Positions 42,789-49,844 of a stretch of DNA of 64,000 nt are shown piece by piece. A program made the position numbers and the translations under genes. The notes beneath the pieces were generated by a model. The model ran no database searches. It had not been told where the DNA came from and was given only the letters and a program-made list of their open reading frames with translations. Each line of letters starts with the position of its first letter. Within the stretch, counting starts at the first letter, position 1. The stretch is taken from NCBI RefSeq assembly GCF_009746585.1, contig NZ_WRPO01000013.1:1-64000 (forward strand), given 5' to 3'. This DNA is from Novosphingobium aquimarinum. GTDB taxonomy: Bacteria > Pseudomonadota > Alphaproteobacteria > Sphingomonadales > Sphingomonadaceae.

Positions 42789-42872
42789 GAGAAAATCACG
42801 CGGGGAGGGCGGTTTACGCGGAGAATCGGCCTTGCACATCCCGCCTGGCCGGATAGCGGATTGGCGCCGTTC

Positions 42873-42901
42873 TTGTTTTGATAACGCCGAAGCGCTATAT
42901 G
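42873..42901 (+). promoter_or_regulatory. Promoter of the AbiEii-like pair
   Basis: TTGTTT (42873-42878), 17-bp spacer, TATATG (42896-42901). AGCGC/GCGCT flank the -10 box as a small inverted repeat. Confidence 0.5.
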
Positions 42902-42938
42902 CGCTGAACGATCCACGAGATCATGGTACAGGTTAGAA

Positions 42939-43202
42939 ATGGCAAAGGCGGTAAGCTTGGTGTTGGCGACGGTGAACGCTCCTTATGGGGCGAACCTTTC
43001 CGCGCATCAACTCGCTGCGCTGATCGCCGACCCAAAGAGCGCGAGCGATTTCAACGCGCCCGTGTTTTCCTTCTTCTCGGAAGTAAGCCCGGCTCTGCAG
43101 CTGCAGTTCGTCGAGGAAATGGGTGTCGACGCCGACAAGGTCTGCGCGGTCGCCGACCAGTTCTCCCACCTCTCGGGCTACGCGCTCCCGCTGGCGGCGT
43201 AA
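42939..43202 (+). CDS. Small partner protein of an AbiEii-like toxin
   Basis: 87 aa, helical (SLVLATVNAPYG at the start). No family recognised. It ends 3 nt before the nucleotidyltransferase gene and shares its promoter, the position of an antitoxin. It lacks the winged helix of known AbiEi antitoxins, so the role is inferred from context only. Confidence 0.5.
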   Translation: MAKAVSLVLATVNAPYGANLSAHQLAALIADPKSASDFNAPVFSFFSEVSPALQLQFVEEMGVDADKVCAVADQFSHLSGYALPLAA

Positions 43203-43205
43203 CGC

Positions 43206-43880
43206 ATGGTCGAGCGCGGCCCAAGCCAGTGGCCGGTCCTGTTCGATCTTGCGATGGAAATCTTCGCCCAATTCGAGGAGAACGTCGGCTTCGTGCCCTC
43301 GTGGAGCTTCGGCGGCGGGACGGCGCTCATGCTCCAGATCGATCATCGTGAAAGCCACGACATCGATATCTTCCTTGATGATCCGCAAATCCTGCCTTTT
43401 CTCAATCCAGAGATCCAGGATTTCGCAATGACCCGTCGGCCGGACGAATATAAGAGCGACGGGACGCAGGCGCTCAAACTCGCCTTTGACGAACTGGGTG
43501 AGATCGACTTCATTTGTTCGTCCGCCATCCTCGATGTTTCCAGTGAGCGCCACGATGTGAGGGGGCGGACGGTCGACCTTGAAACTCCGGCCGAGATTGC
43601 AGCGAAGAAAGTTTACTTCCGGGGCTGGAACTTGCAGCCACGCGACATGTTCGATCTTGCTGCCATCGCCGAGCACCATGGTGACGACTATGTCGTGTCA
43701 GCATTGCGTGAATGCGGCCATGAGCGATGCCGCAAGGCGCTGGAAGTCGTCGAGAAGGTCAACCCGAAGGCTGTCGAGACGGTGATTGGCCAGCTGCTGT
43801 ACAGGGAAAAGAACAGCCATCTGGTCGCAGAGGCGCAGGCGATTACGCACCGAATTTTAGGGGCTTCACTTTCCGATTAA
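43206..43880 (+). CDS. Nucleotidyltransferase AbiEii/AbiGii-type toxin
   Basis: 224 aa. The polymerase-beta-like nucleotidyltransferase motif is SFGGGTALML (residues 34-43) with HDIDIF (D52, D54 as metal ligands) following. AbiEii-type proteins transfer nucleotides to tRNA or proteins and arrest growth, giving phage abortive infection or plasmid stabilisation (type IV toxin-antitoxin). Length is shorter than typical AbiEii (~300). Its 3' end overlaps the convergent gene by 4 nt. Confidence 0.72.
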   Translation: MVERGPSQWPVLFDLAMEIFAQFEENVGFVPSWSFGGGTALMLQIDHRESHDIDIFLDDPQILPFLNPEIQDFAMTRRPDEYKSDGTQALKLAFDELGEIDFICSSAILDVSSERHDVRGRTVDLETPAEIAAKKVYFRGWNLQPRDMFDLAAIAEHHGDDYVVSALRECGHERCRKALEVVEKVNPKAVETVIGQLLYREKNSHLVAEAQAITHRILGASLSD

Positions 43881-44304
43881 GACGGTCGCAGCACGGGCGC
43901 GAGGAGCCGTTCGGCACGAGCCGAACCGTATTCCTTCACCGCACGCGCGAGCTGCGCGCTATTCATCTCCCCTGCCTTGGCAAGCGCACGCGGCAGGATG
44001 GCCACCTTGTCCTCGGGCAGCCTGTCGATGTTATGGAGGAGGTCGACAAGCAGGACTTCCTTGGACAGCCGCCTGGGCACCGACGGCCGCATCCGGAAAT
44101 CGTACATCCGGCCATCCAGTTTGAACCGGCCATGGCGTTTGCGATTATAGACCACGGGCTCGTTGTGGAGCTGGGTCGTGCACACGCCAAGCCCATTGAA
44201 TGCGCTTGGAGAGACCAGCAGGAACCGATCGTCGCCGAGAAATGTGAAGCTGCGATCCTACCGCGCCGCAGCCGCTCGAGGCTGAGCGTGTGCGCCTCGT
44301 ACAT
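43877..44304 (-). pseudogene. Frameshifted gene, convergent with the nucleotidyltransferase
   Basis: From ATG 44304 the frame reads MYEAHTLSLERLRRG and then loses sense. In the adjacent frame, after a TAG at 44258-44260, the sequence continues FTFLGDDRFLLVSPSAFNGL and VVYNRKRHGRFKLDGRMYDF to 43877 as a well-biased protein. The two parts together look like one ~140-aa protein with a frameshift near 44240-44260. A GTG at 44185 could restart the C-terminal 102 residues. The conserved part resembles companion proteins of chromosomal nucleotidyltransferase genes, but I cannot name it. Confidence 0.5.
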
Positions 44305-44950
44305 AAGGCTGCCGCCGGTTTTCGCTGGTCACGATGCTCGGCTGAAGCGCGGCGCGGACCGCATCCGTGACCGTATAGACCGCATGACGCTGCGCACCGC
44401 GGTTCTCATGGTCCACGAAAAAGCCCTGGTAATGCCGTCTGATCAGTCCTGCCTTCACCAACTCCGACACCGCCCGGCTGATCGCCGTCATGCCGGTTTC
44501 GCGGATGCGCTCGCTGAGTTCCGCGTCGACGCGGCGCGCGGCCTCCACCGGATCGCCCGGCAATTCTCCTTTGGCTGCGAGCGCAGCCCGGACCTTATCG
44601 GCGGTGGCCCGGCGCTGGTGGTGACGCGCGCCGCTCGGCGCAATCGCCGCGGCCAGCCATTCGCGGATGGGCACCAGAACCTCGCCTTCTCGAACCAGAG
44701 GCCCCGCCTCCCCGTTCGTCCGGGCGGCCCTGGCGATGAGATCGAGCACCATGAAGGTGTAGCGCGGCCGACCCGAGTGCTCCGCGATGATGCGCACGAT
44801 ATCCGGCAGGCCAACTACTGGTGCTGGCGCCGGGGTTGGGATCGATGGCGCGAAGAGATCGAACTGAAGCATGGAACGAATCAAGCACAAAGCACGACTC
44901 TTGTGAATCCCCCAATCGCTCACAGAAACGACCGAAAGACGTTTTGCCAT
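44258..44950 (-). CDS. Winged-helix DNA-binding protein, possibly autoregulated
   Basis: 230 aa from ATG 44950 (ATG 44872 would give MLQFDLFAPSIP and 204 aa). Residues 60-200 look like two winged-helix units: YTFMVLDLIARAAR, then VPIREWLAAAIAPSGARHHQ, and later ETGMTAISRAVSELVKAGLI followed by VYTVTDAVRAAL. It might be a regulator or a replication initiator; I cannot decide. Its promoter boxes lie in the arms of a perfect 12-bp inverted repeat 7 nt upstream of ATG 44950. Confidence 0.5.
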   Translation of the reverse strand: MAKRLSVVSVSDWGIHKSRALCLIRSMLQFDLFAPSIPTPAPAPVVGLPDIVRIIAEHSGRPRYTFMVLDLIARAARTNGEAGPLVREGEVLVPIREWLAAAIAPSGARHHQRRATADKVRAALAAKGELPGDPVEAARRVDAELSERIRETGMTAISRAVSELVKAGLIRRHYQGFFVDHENRGAQRHAVYTVTDAVRAALQPSIVTSENRRQPYVRGAHAQPRAAAAR

Positions 44951-44954
44951 CCGT

Positions 44955-44992
44955 GTCACTTTACCCGACCGGTACCTGAAGGGTAAAGTGAC
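44955..44992 (-). promoter_or_regulatory. Operator/promoter of the winged-helix gene
   Basis: GTCACTTTACCC (44955-44966) and GGGTAAAGTGAC (44981-44992) are perfect 12-bp inverted repeats, 14-nt centre. On the minus strand TTTACC (44982-44987), 18 bp, TAAAGT (44958-44963) form a promoter inside the arms, predicting a transcript start at or next to ATG 44950. Confidence 0.55.
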
Positions 44993-45021
44993 GCAGCCGT
45001 CATTGATCGATGCATCTGCCC

Positions 45022-45063
45022 CGTGGCCACAATCATTGACATTTTGTGGCCACGCCCTATAAC
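45022..45063 (+). promoter_or_regulatory. Consensus promoter with perfect operator of the patatin operon
   Basis: TTGACA (45036-45041), 16-bp spacer, TATAAC (45058-45063). CGTGGCCACAA (45022-45032) and TTGTGGCCACG (45044-45054) are perfect 11-bp inverted repeats that bracket the -35 box. This is the strongest promoter I see in the window and it looks tightly repressible. Confidence 0.7.
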
Positions 45064-45093
45064 CATCGTCATTGGCAGCGAAGGTTGGTTGGT

Positions 45094-45495
45094 ATGGACG
45101 TGCAGCTTCTAGCCGGAATCGAGAGGATCTGCTCCCTTCCAGAGCATCAGCTAGAGGTTGAACTCGGCAAACTGCTCGAAGGTCGGGCTCCGATGGCCAC
45201 TATCACCATTCGCGCCGCGCGTGACAGCTTCACCAAGCTGCTTGCGCGTGCGCGTGACGGATCGGTTCAGCTTGTCGGCAAAGACAAGGGAGAGCAGACC
45301 GTGATCCTCTCGGTTGCGGCTTTGGCGAATGTCATTAAGGCAGCCGCTGGCGGTATTTCCGCCGGAGAATTTCTTGCCGCCACGCAGTTCCAGCCGTCAC
45401 GCGGAAAGCTCGTCCATGTCGAGAGCGACGACGACAGCAGCCAGGAATTCACTGTCCGATCCGGAGAAGCTTCCTGGCAGCAGGCCAGCGCCTAA
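45094..45495 (+). CDS. Phd-like antitoxin-type protein with N-terminal extension
   Basis: 133 aa from ATG 45094. Residues 34-85 have the Phd/YefM pattern: MATITIRAARDSFTKLLARA, then DGSVQLVGKDKGEQTVILSV. Residues 1-33 (LLAGIERICSLPEHQLEVEL) are an added helix, and the C-terminal ~45 residues would be the toxin-binding tail. It probably binds the operator at 45022-45054. It starts a three-gene operon with 6-nt and 1-nt gaps. An upstream ATG at 45046 lies in the operator and is unlikely. Confidence 0.65.
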   Translation: MDVQLLAGIERICSLPEHQLEVELGKLLEGRAPMATITIRAARDSFTKLLARARDGSVQLVGKDKGEQTVILSVAALANVIKAAAGGISAGEFLAATQFQPSRGKLVHVESDDDSSQEFTVRSGEASWQQASA

Positions 45496-45501
45496 GCGGC
45501 C

Positions 45502-45921
45502 ATGTATCTTCTTTCGACCCAATGCCTGCTTGACCGGATCACGGGTCAGGCGCCGGCCTCGATCGATGCGCTGCCTGCCCGAGAGATCCACCTGAGCGCG
45601 GTTTCCCTCGGGCAGGCGCTGCTGGCCATCGAGCAAAGCCCGGCGGGTGAACGCCAAGGCCACCGCGATGCGCTGCGCGGCTATGTCGGCATGGTGCGCA
45701 GCTTCGATAATATCGTGCCGTTCGACGAAAAGGCCGCCATGCTGTGGCCTGGTCTGCGGGCTCAGAAGCTGATCGCCACCAACCCGGCCGGTGCCGTGAT
45801 CCCGGTCAGCGAGGCGACGACGATGGTCGTTGCCTCGGCTCTCGCTACCAATCTTGTCTTCGTCGACTATCCGCAGCCCTACCATAGCGGCGTCAGCGGG
45901 CTGACGGTGGTGAACCCTTGA
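45502..45921 (+). CDS. PIN-like protein with all catalytic acids replaced
   Basis: 139 aa. Fold and motif spacing follow VapC, but each acidic residue is changed: MYLLSTQCLLD has Ser5 where VapC has Asp, VSLGQALLAIE has Gln38 for Glu, and IPVSEATTMVVASALATNLV has Ser-Glu where D..IAATA is expected. The final TRN..DF is VDYPQPYH. It should not cleave RNA; it may be a scaffold, sensor or inhibitor for the phospholipase encoded 1 nt downstream. Confidence 0.6.
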   Translation: MYLLSTQCLLDRITGQAPASIDALPAREIHLSAVSLGQALLAIEQSPAGERQGHRDALRGYVGMVRSFDNIVPFDEKAAMLWPGLRAQKLIATNPAGAVIPVSEATTMVVASALATNLVFVDYPQPYHSGVSGLTVVNP

Positions 45922-45922
45922 T

Positions 45923-46897
45923 ATGACCGAGAGCGACGTCGGGATCAGGGAAGGTGCGCGCGCGCAGCCGGCCAAACGGTTCCGCATTCTGGCGCTGACC
46001 GGAGGTGGGTATCGTGGCCTCTTTACCGTTCGGATCCTCGAACAGATCGAGCGGACGATCGGAAAGCCGATCAAAGACCATTTCGATATCATCGCCGGCA
46101 CTTCGATCGGCGGCATCGTGGCCATCGGCCTGGCCCAAGGCATTCGCCCAGCCGTGATCGGCGCCGCGTTTGAGAAGCACGGCCAGGCGATCTTCCCGAA
46201 GCGGGGTTTACTCGGTCGCTGGGGGCTGGCGCGCTCGCGCTATGACGCGGCTGGCCTCGCGCAGACGATCGACGCCGTTCTTGGCGAAGCGGGAAAGACG
46301 CCCCTGTCCGGCCTGAAGACACCCCTGATCGTGACCGCGGTCGATTTCGGCGCCTGGGCGCCGGCAATATACGAAACCACTGGCATGTCACCGAAGCTCG
46401 AAGGAACCTCGCTACGGGACATTGCCCTCGCCACCTCCGCGGCGCCAACCTATTTCCCCGACCATGTGATCGACGGGCATTCCTATGTCGACGGCGGACT
46501 GATCGCGAACGCTCCGGATAGTATCGCCCTGATGCGGGCGCTTGGGCGCTATGGGCGCACGCCCCAGGAAATCGACCTCATCAGCGTCGGGACCGCAGGA
46601 GAGCTGCGATGGGATGTGCCGCGTGCGCCCAGGCGCCGCGGCGGTGTGATGCTGATCGCAAAAGACGAGCTCGTGTCGAGGACGATGAAGGCGCAGGAGA
46701 GCCTGTCGCTCGACCTCGTGCAGTCCGTCCTGGGCTCGAGCTACGTCCGCATCGATAGGGTGCCTTCGCTCCAGCAGCAGAAGGAACTTGCGCTCGATCG
46801 GGCAACCGACAAAGCGGCCGAGATCCTGGGACAGCTCGCGCGCGACGCCTATGCGGGAGCCTCGGCGAGCAGCACGTTCAAAGCGATGCTTCGATAG
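45923..46897 (+). CDS. Patatin-like phospholipase (CapV-like)
   Basis: 324 aa. Complete patatin signature: oxyanion loop GGGYRG (27-32), nucleophile elbow GTSIGG with Ser61 (59-64), and DGG with catalytic Asp190 (190-192). Patatin phospholipases of this size act as membrane-degrading effectors in CBASS (CapV) and related abortive-infection systems. No cyclase of the CD-NTase type is next to it; instead it ends an operon with a Phd-like and a PIN-like protein, starting 1 nt after the latter's stop. No signal peptide, so it would act in the cytoplasm on the inner membrane. Confidence 0.88.
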   Translation: MTESDVGIREGARAQPAKRFRILALTGGGYRGLFTVRILEQIERTIGKPIKDHFDIIAGTSIGGIVAIGLAQGIRPAVIGAAFEKHGQAIFPKRGLLGRWGLARSRYDAAGLAQTIDAVLGEAGKTPLSGLKTPLIVTAVDFGAWAPAIYETTGMSPKLEGTSLRDIALATSAAPTYFPDHVIDGHSYVDGGLIANAPDSIALMRALGRYGRTPQEIDLISVGTAGELRWDVPRAPRRRGGVMLIAKDELVSRTMKAQESLSLDLVQSVLGSSYVRIDRVPSLQQQKELALDRATDKAAEILGQLARDAYAGASASSTFKAMLR

Positions 46898-46996
46898 GGG
46901 ACGGGTGGCGGACTGACCAAGCCTTACGTTCCAGAAAATGCTGCCTGTCCGTCAAGCATCTGCCCAACATGACCTCAACACGGATCTACTCTGACG

Positions 46997-48061
46997 ATGG
47001 CGAAGAAAACGACCAAAAGAACGCCGAAGGTCTTCCTGGATGCGAACATCGTCATCAGTGCCGGCAAACCACCAGGCGGGCCTGAAATCGCCCGTGTCGT
47101 CGATCTTGTCGATGCCGGTCTGATAACGGTGTTGACCACCGATCTCACCATCACCGAGGTTGCCAAAAAGTACATCCAGAGTGATTTCGACGCGATCAAG
47201 GAGATCAGCCAGCCGCATTTCCGGAAGATTGTCGAGGGAGCGACCGGCGTTGCGCTTCCCGCGCTCAAGCGGCCGGAGCTTCGCGCAAAGCTGAAATCGA
47301 TCTACGATGAGTCGACTACGCAGATGTTCGATGCGCTGGAGGCCAAGACGCTCCAGATCGACGAGGTGAAGCCGTCGGCAGTGTTCAGCGCCTATGCGGC
47401 AGGGGAAGGTTTCTTCTCAGGCGACGGCAAGAAGGACCAGTTCCCCGACGCCTTTGCCTTCGAGTGCCTCAAGAAGGAGGCGTCGAGAAATAGCCCGGTG
47501 ATCATCGTTTCGAACGATGGCGACTTTGATGGCCCGGTCGGGTCTGCGAAGCATATTTCGCTGGTGAAGTCGTTGCCCGAACTGTTCGCGGCGCTTGGCC
47601 TCGAGATGGCCGCGCCGCAACTCGATCCCTTCCTGGAGACGCAGGAGGAACAGATCGTCGACCTCGTCAGTCAGGAACTTACGAATTGGGGACTGCACAG
47701 TAGCGACGTCATGGATGCGGAGATCGACGAGATCACCGTCAATTCGGTCGAAGTGAAAAAACTCACCGCCTTCAAACCAAGTGAGGCAGGTAAATCAATC
47801 CTTGTGGTCGGCACGATCGAGGTCGCAGCATTGGTGTCTTTCACTCATCCCAACTGGGATGAAGCGATGTATGATTCCGAGGACAAGGTGCTTATCCCGT
47901 TCGAGGATGAGAGCGGGGAGACCGAGATCGAGCTTACCATCGACGTCGCCATGTCGATCGCGGTCGACGAGGCAGGCAATCCCGAGGAGATTGAAGCCTT
48001 GCGGTTTCGCAACAGCGATTTTCAGTATGTGACGCTCTATCCACCCGACATGTACAAATAG
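46997..48061 (+). CDS. PIN-domain protein (DUF4935-like) with unknown C-terminal half
   Basis: 354 aa. Residues 10-190 are a PIN-type nuclease domain with an intact acidic set: D15 (VFLDANIV), E54, D147/D151 (KKDQFPDAFA) and D174 (VSNDGDF), the DUF4935 arrangement. Residues 200-354 are an acidic beta-rich domain (VVGTIEVAALVSF, later ETEIELTIDVAMSIAVDEAG) that I do not recognise. It stands alone, 99 bp after the patatin gene. It might be a stand-alone defence nuclease or a toxin with a built-in inhibitory domain. Confidence 0.7.
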   Translation: MAKKTTKRTPKVFLDANIVISAGKPPGGPEIARVVDLVDAGLITVLTTDLTITEVAKKYIQSDFDAIKEISQPHFRKIVEGATGVALPALKRPELRAKLKSIYDESTTQMFDALEAKTLQIDEVKPSAVFSAYAAGEGFFSGDGKKDQFPDAFAFECLKKEASRNSPVIIVSNDGDFDGPVGSAKHISLVKSLPELFAALGLEMAAPQLDPFLETQEEQIVDLVSQELTNWGLHSSDVMDAEIDEITVNSVEVKKLTAFKPSEAGKSILVVGTIEVAALVSFTHPNWDEAMYDSEDKVLIPFEDESGETEIELTIDVAMSIAVDEAGNPEEIEALRFRNSDFQYVTLYPPDMYK

Positions 48062-48436
48062 GGTCCGTGGATGAGACGATTCGAGGTCGAGAAGCAGTTC
48101 TGCGACATGGTCAGCCGGATCACATCGTTCAGGTCGAGTCGGCGACTCTGTTTCGGGTAGAAAAAAGCCGCCCACAAGGAGGCGGCTTGATAGTTGGGAG
48201 AGGATGCCTGAAAGGCCCGTCTCTTGTGCATTGCATCATAGAATATTGCAACTGCGAAATTCGCAACTATGGACACGCCTGATACCGGCGTTTGCCACTA
48301 GGTGCCGGCAAAAACTATCGCTCATGGCCTGTCCGGCCAATAAGCCGGAATCCTTCAATAAGGTCGAGCATTGAGATAGCGCCGCACGCTCCTCGCCACT
48401 ATTAGAGGAATCCCGAAAAATTGCAGAAGGAACAGC
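48062..48436. other. 375-bp intergenic region
   Basis: No gene. It holds the hairpin at 48165-48188 and a weaker one, TCCGGC/GCCGGA (48332-48337, 48344-48349), in the leader of the HU gene. Confidence 0.5.
48165..48188. terminator. Terminator hairpin after the PIN gene
   Basis: AAGCCGCC (48165-48172) and GGCGGCTT (48181-48188), 8-nt loop. A-run before it gives T6 on the minus strand; on the plus strand the tail is weak, so it works best for minus-strand transcripts but may serve both. Confidence 0.55.
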
Positions 48437-48715
48437 ATGATGAACAATAGCGACCTTGCCGATCATCTCGCCGGTGCGACCGGGGCCACCAAGGCTGATG
48501 CCCGCAAGGCGGTCGATCTCGTCTTCGCCGCAATAGCTGACGCCGCCGCCAAAGGCGAAGAGGTGAGCCTCAACGGCTTCGGCAAGTTCAAGGTCAAGGA
48601 CGTTCTCGCCCGCGAAGGCCGGAACCCGGCCACCGGCGAAACCATCAAGATCGCAGCGTCGAAAAAACTCTCCTTCAGCGTGGCGAAGGCCGTCAAGGAC
48701 CGGCTCAACAGCTAA
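48437..48715 (+). CDS. HU family DNA-binding protein
   Basis: 92 aa. HU/IHF signature in LNGFGKFKVKDVLAREGRNP and TGETIKIAASKKLSF (residues ~45-80). HU bends and compacts DNA; plasmid-borne copies may help replication, transposition or silencing. AAGGAAC precedes ATG 48437 (a second ATG follows at 48440). Followed by a good terminator. Confidence 0.93.
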   Translation: MMNNSDLADHLAGATGATKADARKAVDLVFAAIADAAAKGEEVSLNGFGKFKVKDVLAREGRNPATGETIKIAASKKLSFSVAKAVKDRLNS

Positions 48716-48724
48716 AGCGGGCTT

Positions 48725-48754
48725 GACGCCTCGATACCAAGAGATCGAGGCGTC
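48725..48754 (+). terminator. Terminator of the HU gene
   Basis: GACGCCTCGAT (48725-48735) and ATCGAGGCGTC (48744-48754), perfect 11-bp stem, 8-nt loop, followed by CCCCCTT. Confidence 0.7.
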
Positions 48755-48834
48755 CCCCTTCCCCGCAAGAGGCTTCCCGCAAGACCGCCACTCGCGGCTT
48801 TAATGATCGAACGACGCGATAATCTCCGGGAAGA

Positions 48835-49180
48835 ACATTGCAACGGCCTGTATCGGCGAACGGCGTGACCTGCCTGGACCTGCTGACACGACAGATCGCC
48901 ATCCATGTTCCAGCATTGCAGGATTGGTCGTTCGTAGCGGTCGATGTCGAGCTGGCGGTACATGACATTGCCCCTCGCGAGCAAGGTACGCAAATTCTCG
49001 CGGCTATCGTAGGGATTGTCCCGCACGCAGAGCAAGTGCTGAATTCGGGCACGTCGATACCGTAAAGCCGGGAGTGACCAAACGCCTCGCACCGGATTAT
49101 AGTCGCCGTCGTAGATGTAGGGGCGGATGCACGGCACGGGCTTGGTCTGCGCGGTCGAGAAATGACCACATCCTGAGTCC
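48835..49180 (-). pseudogene. Thermonuclease (SNase-like) pseudogene
   Basis: Three minus-strand pieces together spell an SNase-like nuclease: VPCIRPYIYDGD in one frame, then IRCEAFGHSRLYGIDVPEF in another, then NPYDSRENLRTLLARGNVMY, LDIDRYERPIL and DLSCQQVQAGHAVRRYR back in the first. DGDTIRC, GIDVPE, the DRYGR-like segment and the final Q-G-HAV are the family's landmarks. Two frameshifts and no N-terminal signal region make an active product unlikely. Confidence 0.6.
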
Positions 49181-49193
49181 TGAAGTAGTTTGC

Positions 49194-49209
49194 CGGTGCT
49201 CTAGCACCG
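49194..49209 (+). promoter_or_regulatory. Dyad upstream of soxR
   Basis: CGGTGCT (49194-49200) and AGCACCG (49203-49209) form a 16-bp dyad. TTGCCG (49191-49196) and TGGTAA sit 19 bp apart around it, the long spacer typical of MerR-family promoters. The sequence is unlike the E. coli SoxR box, so the assignment is tentative. Confidence 0.35.
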
Positions 49210-49232
49210 ACATTTGGTAACGAGTCTTTGCA

Positions 49233-49802
49233 ATGACTGTTGACAAAACACGTCCTCTATCTGTTGGCGCCATCGCGCAACGTAGCGGAGTCGCGGTTTC
49301 GACGATCCATTTCTACGAGGCGAAAGGCCTCATCAAGGGCGAGCGCACAGCCGGCAATCAAAGGCGGTATCCTCGATCCGTATTGAGACGGATCGCCATT
49401 ATCAGAACCGCCCAATATGTCGGGCTTTCGCTCTCCGAACTAAAGGATTTTCTTGACCGGATTCCAGAGGGGCCGGTTACGTCAACGGATTGGCGTCGGC
49501 TCAGTGCCGAGTGGAGTACGCTATTGAACGAGCGGATAGCTAGTCTCATGAGGCTGCGTGACCGCCTCGAAACCTGCATTGGATGCGGCTGTATGTCCCT
49601 CACCGACTGCCCCTTGCGAAACCCCGAAGACAGGTTGGGCGCAGTTGGGTCAGGCCCTCAGCTCCTCTTGGTGAATTTCGCTCGTGAACCTCGTGATGAT
49701 GAAGATAGCCCCGTTCATTTTCGCACCAAACGTCGCTCCTTGGCGGCGGTCAAATCCACTCTTGACGTTAACCAAGACACAAAAGGGAACGATGACTCAT
49801 AG
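49233..49802 (+). CDS. soxR: Redox-sensing MerR-family regulator SoxR
   Basis: 189 aa. N-terminal MerR helix-turn-helix (SVGAIAQRSGVAVSTIHFYE, residues 10-29), dimer helix, and the SoxR-specific iron-sulfur cluster motif CIGCGCMSLTDC with C115, C118, C120 and C126 (CX2CXCX5C). Oxidation of the [2Fe-2S] cluster by redox-active compounds turns SoxR into an activator. Typical SoxR ends ~150 aa after GPQLL; here about 40 extra residues follow (VNFAREPRDDED onward), possibly readthrough after loss of the original stop. Confidence 0.9.
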   Translation: MTVDKTRPLSVGAIAQRSGVAVSTIHFYEAKGLIKGERTAGNQRRYPRSVLRRIAIIRTAQYVGLSLSELKDFLDRIPEGPVTSTDWRRLSAEWSTLLNERIASLMRLRDRLETCIGCGCMSLTDCPLRNPEDRLGAVGSGPQLLLVNFAREPRDDEDSPVHFRTKRRSLAAVKSTLDVNQDTKGNDDS

Positions 49803-49844
49803 CTTGGTGCCCTTCCCCGGTCGTTCGGGGCGGTGCTTCAAAAA

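Larger units (their letters stand above)
42636..42938. other. 303-bp intergenic region with recombinase-like site and promoter
   Basis: No gene. It contains the AT-rich 12-bp inverted repeat at 42760-42788 and a promoter at 42873-42901. Confidence 0.6.

Noticed and set aside
44258..44959. Replication initiator call for the winged-helix protein
   Set aside because: Tandem winged helices would fit, but I see no iterons nearby, only one operator-like repeat; left as unknown DNA-binding protein.
45502..45921. Active VapC toxin call
   Set aside because: All three catalytic acidic positions are replaced, so an RNase call is not justified.
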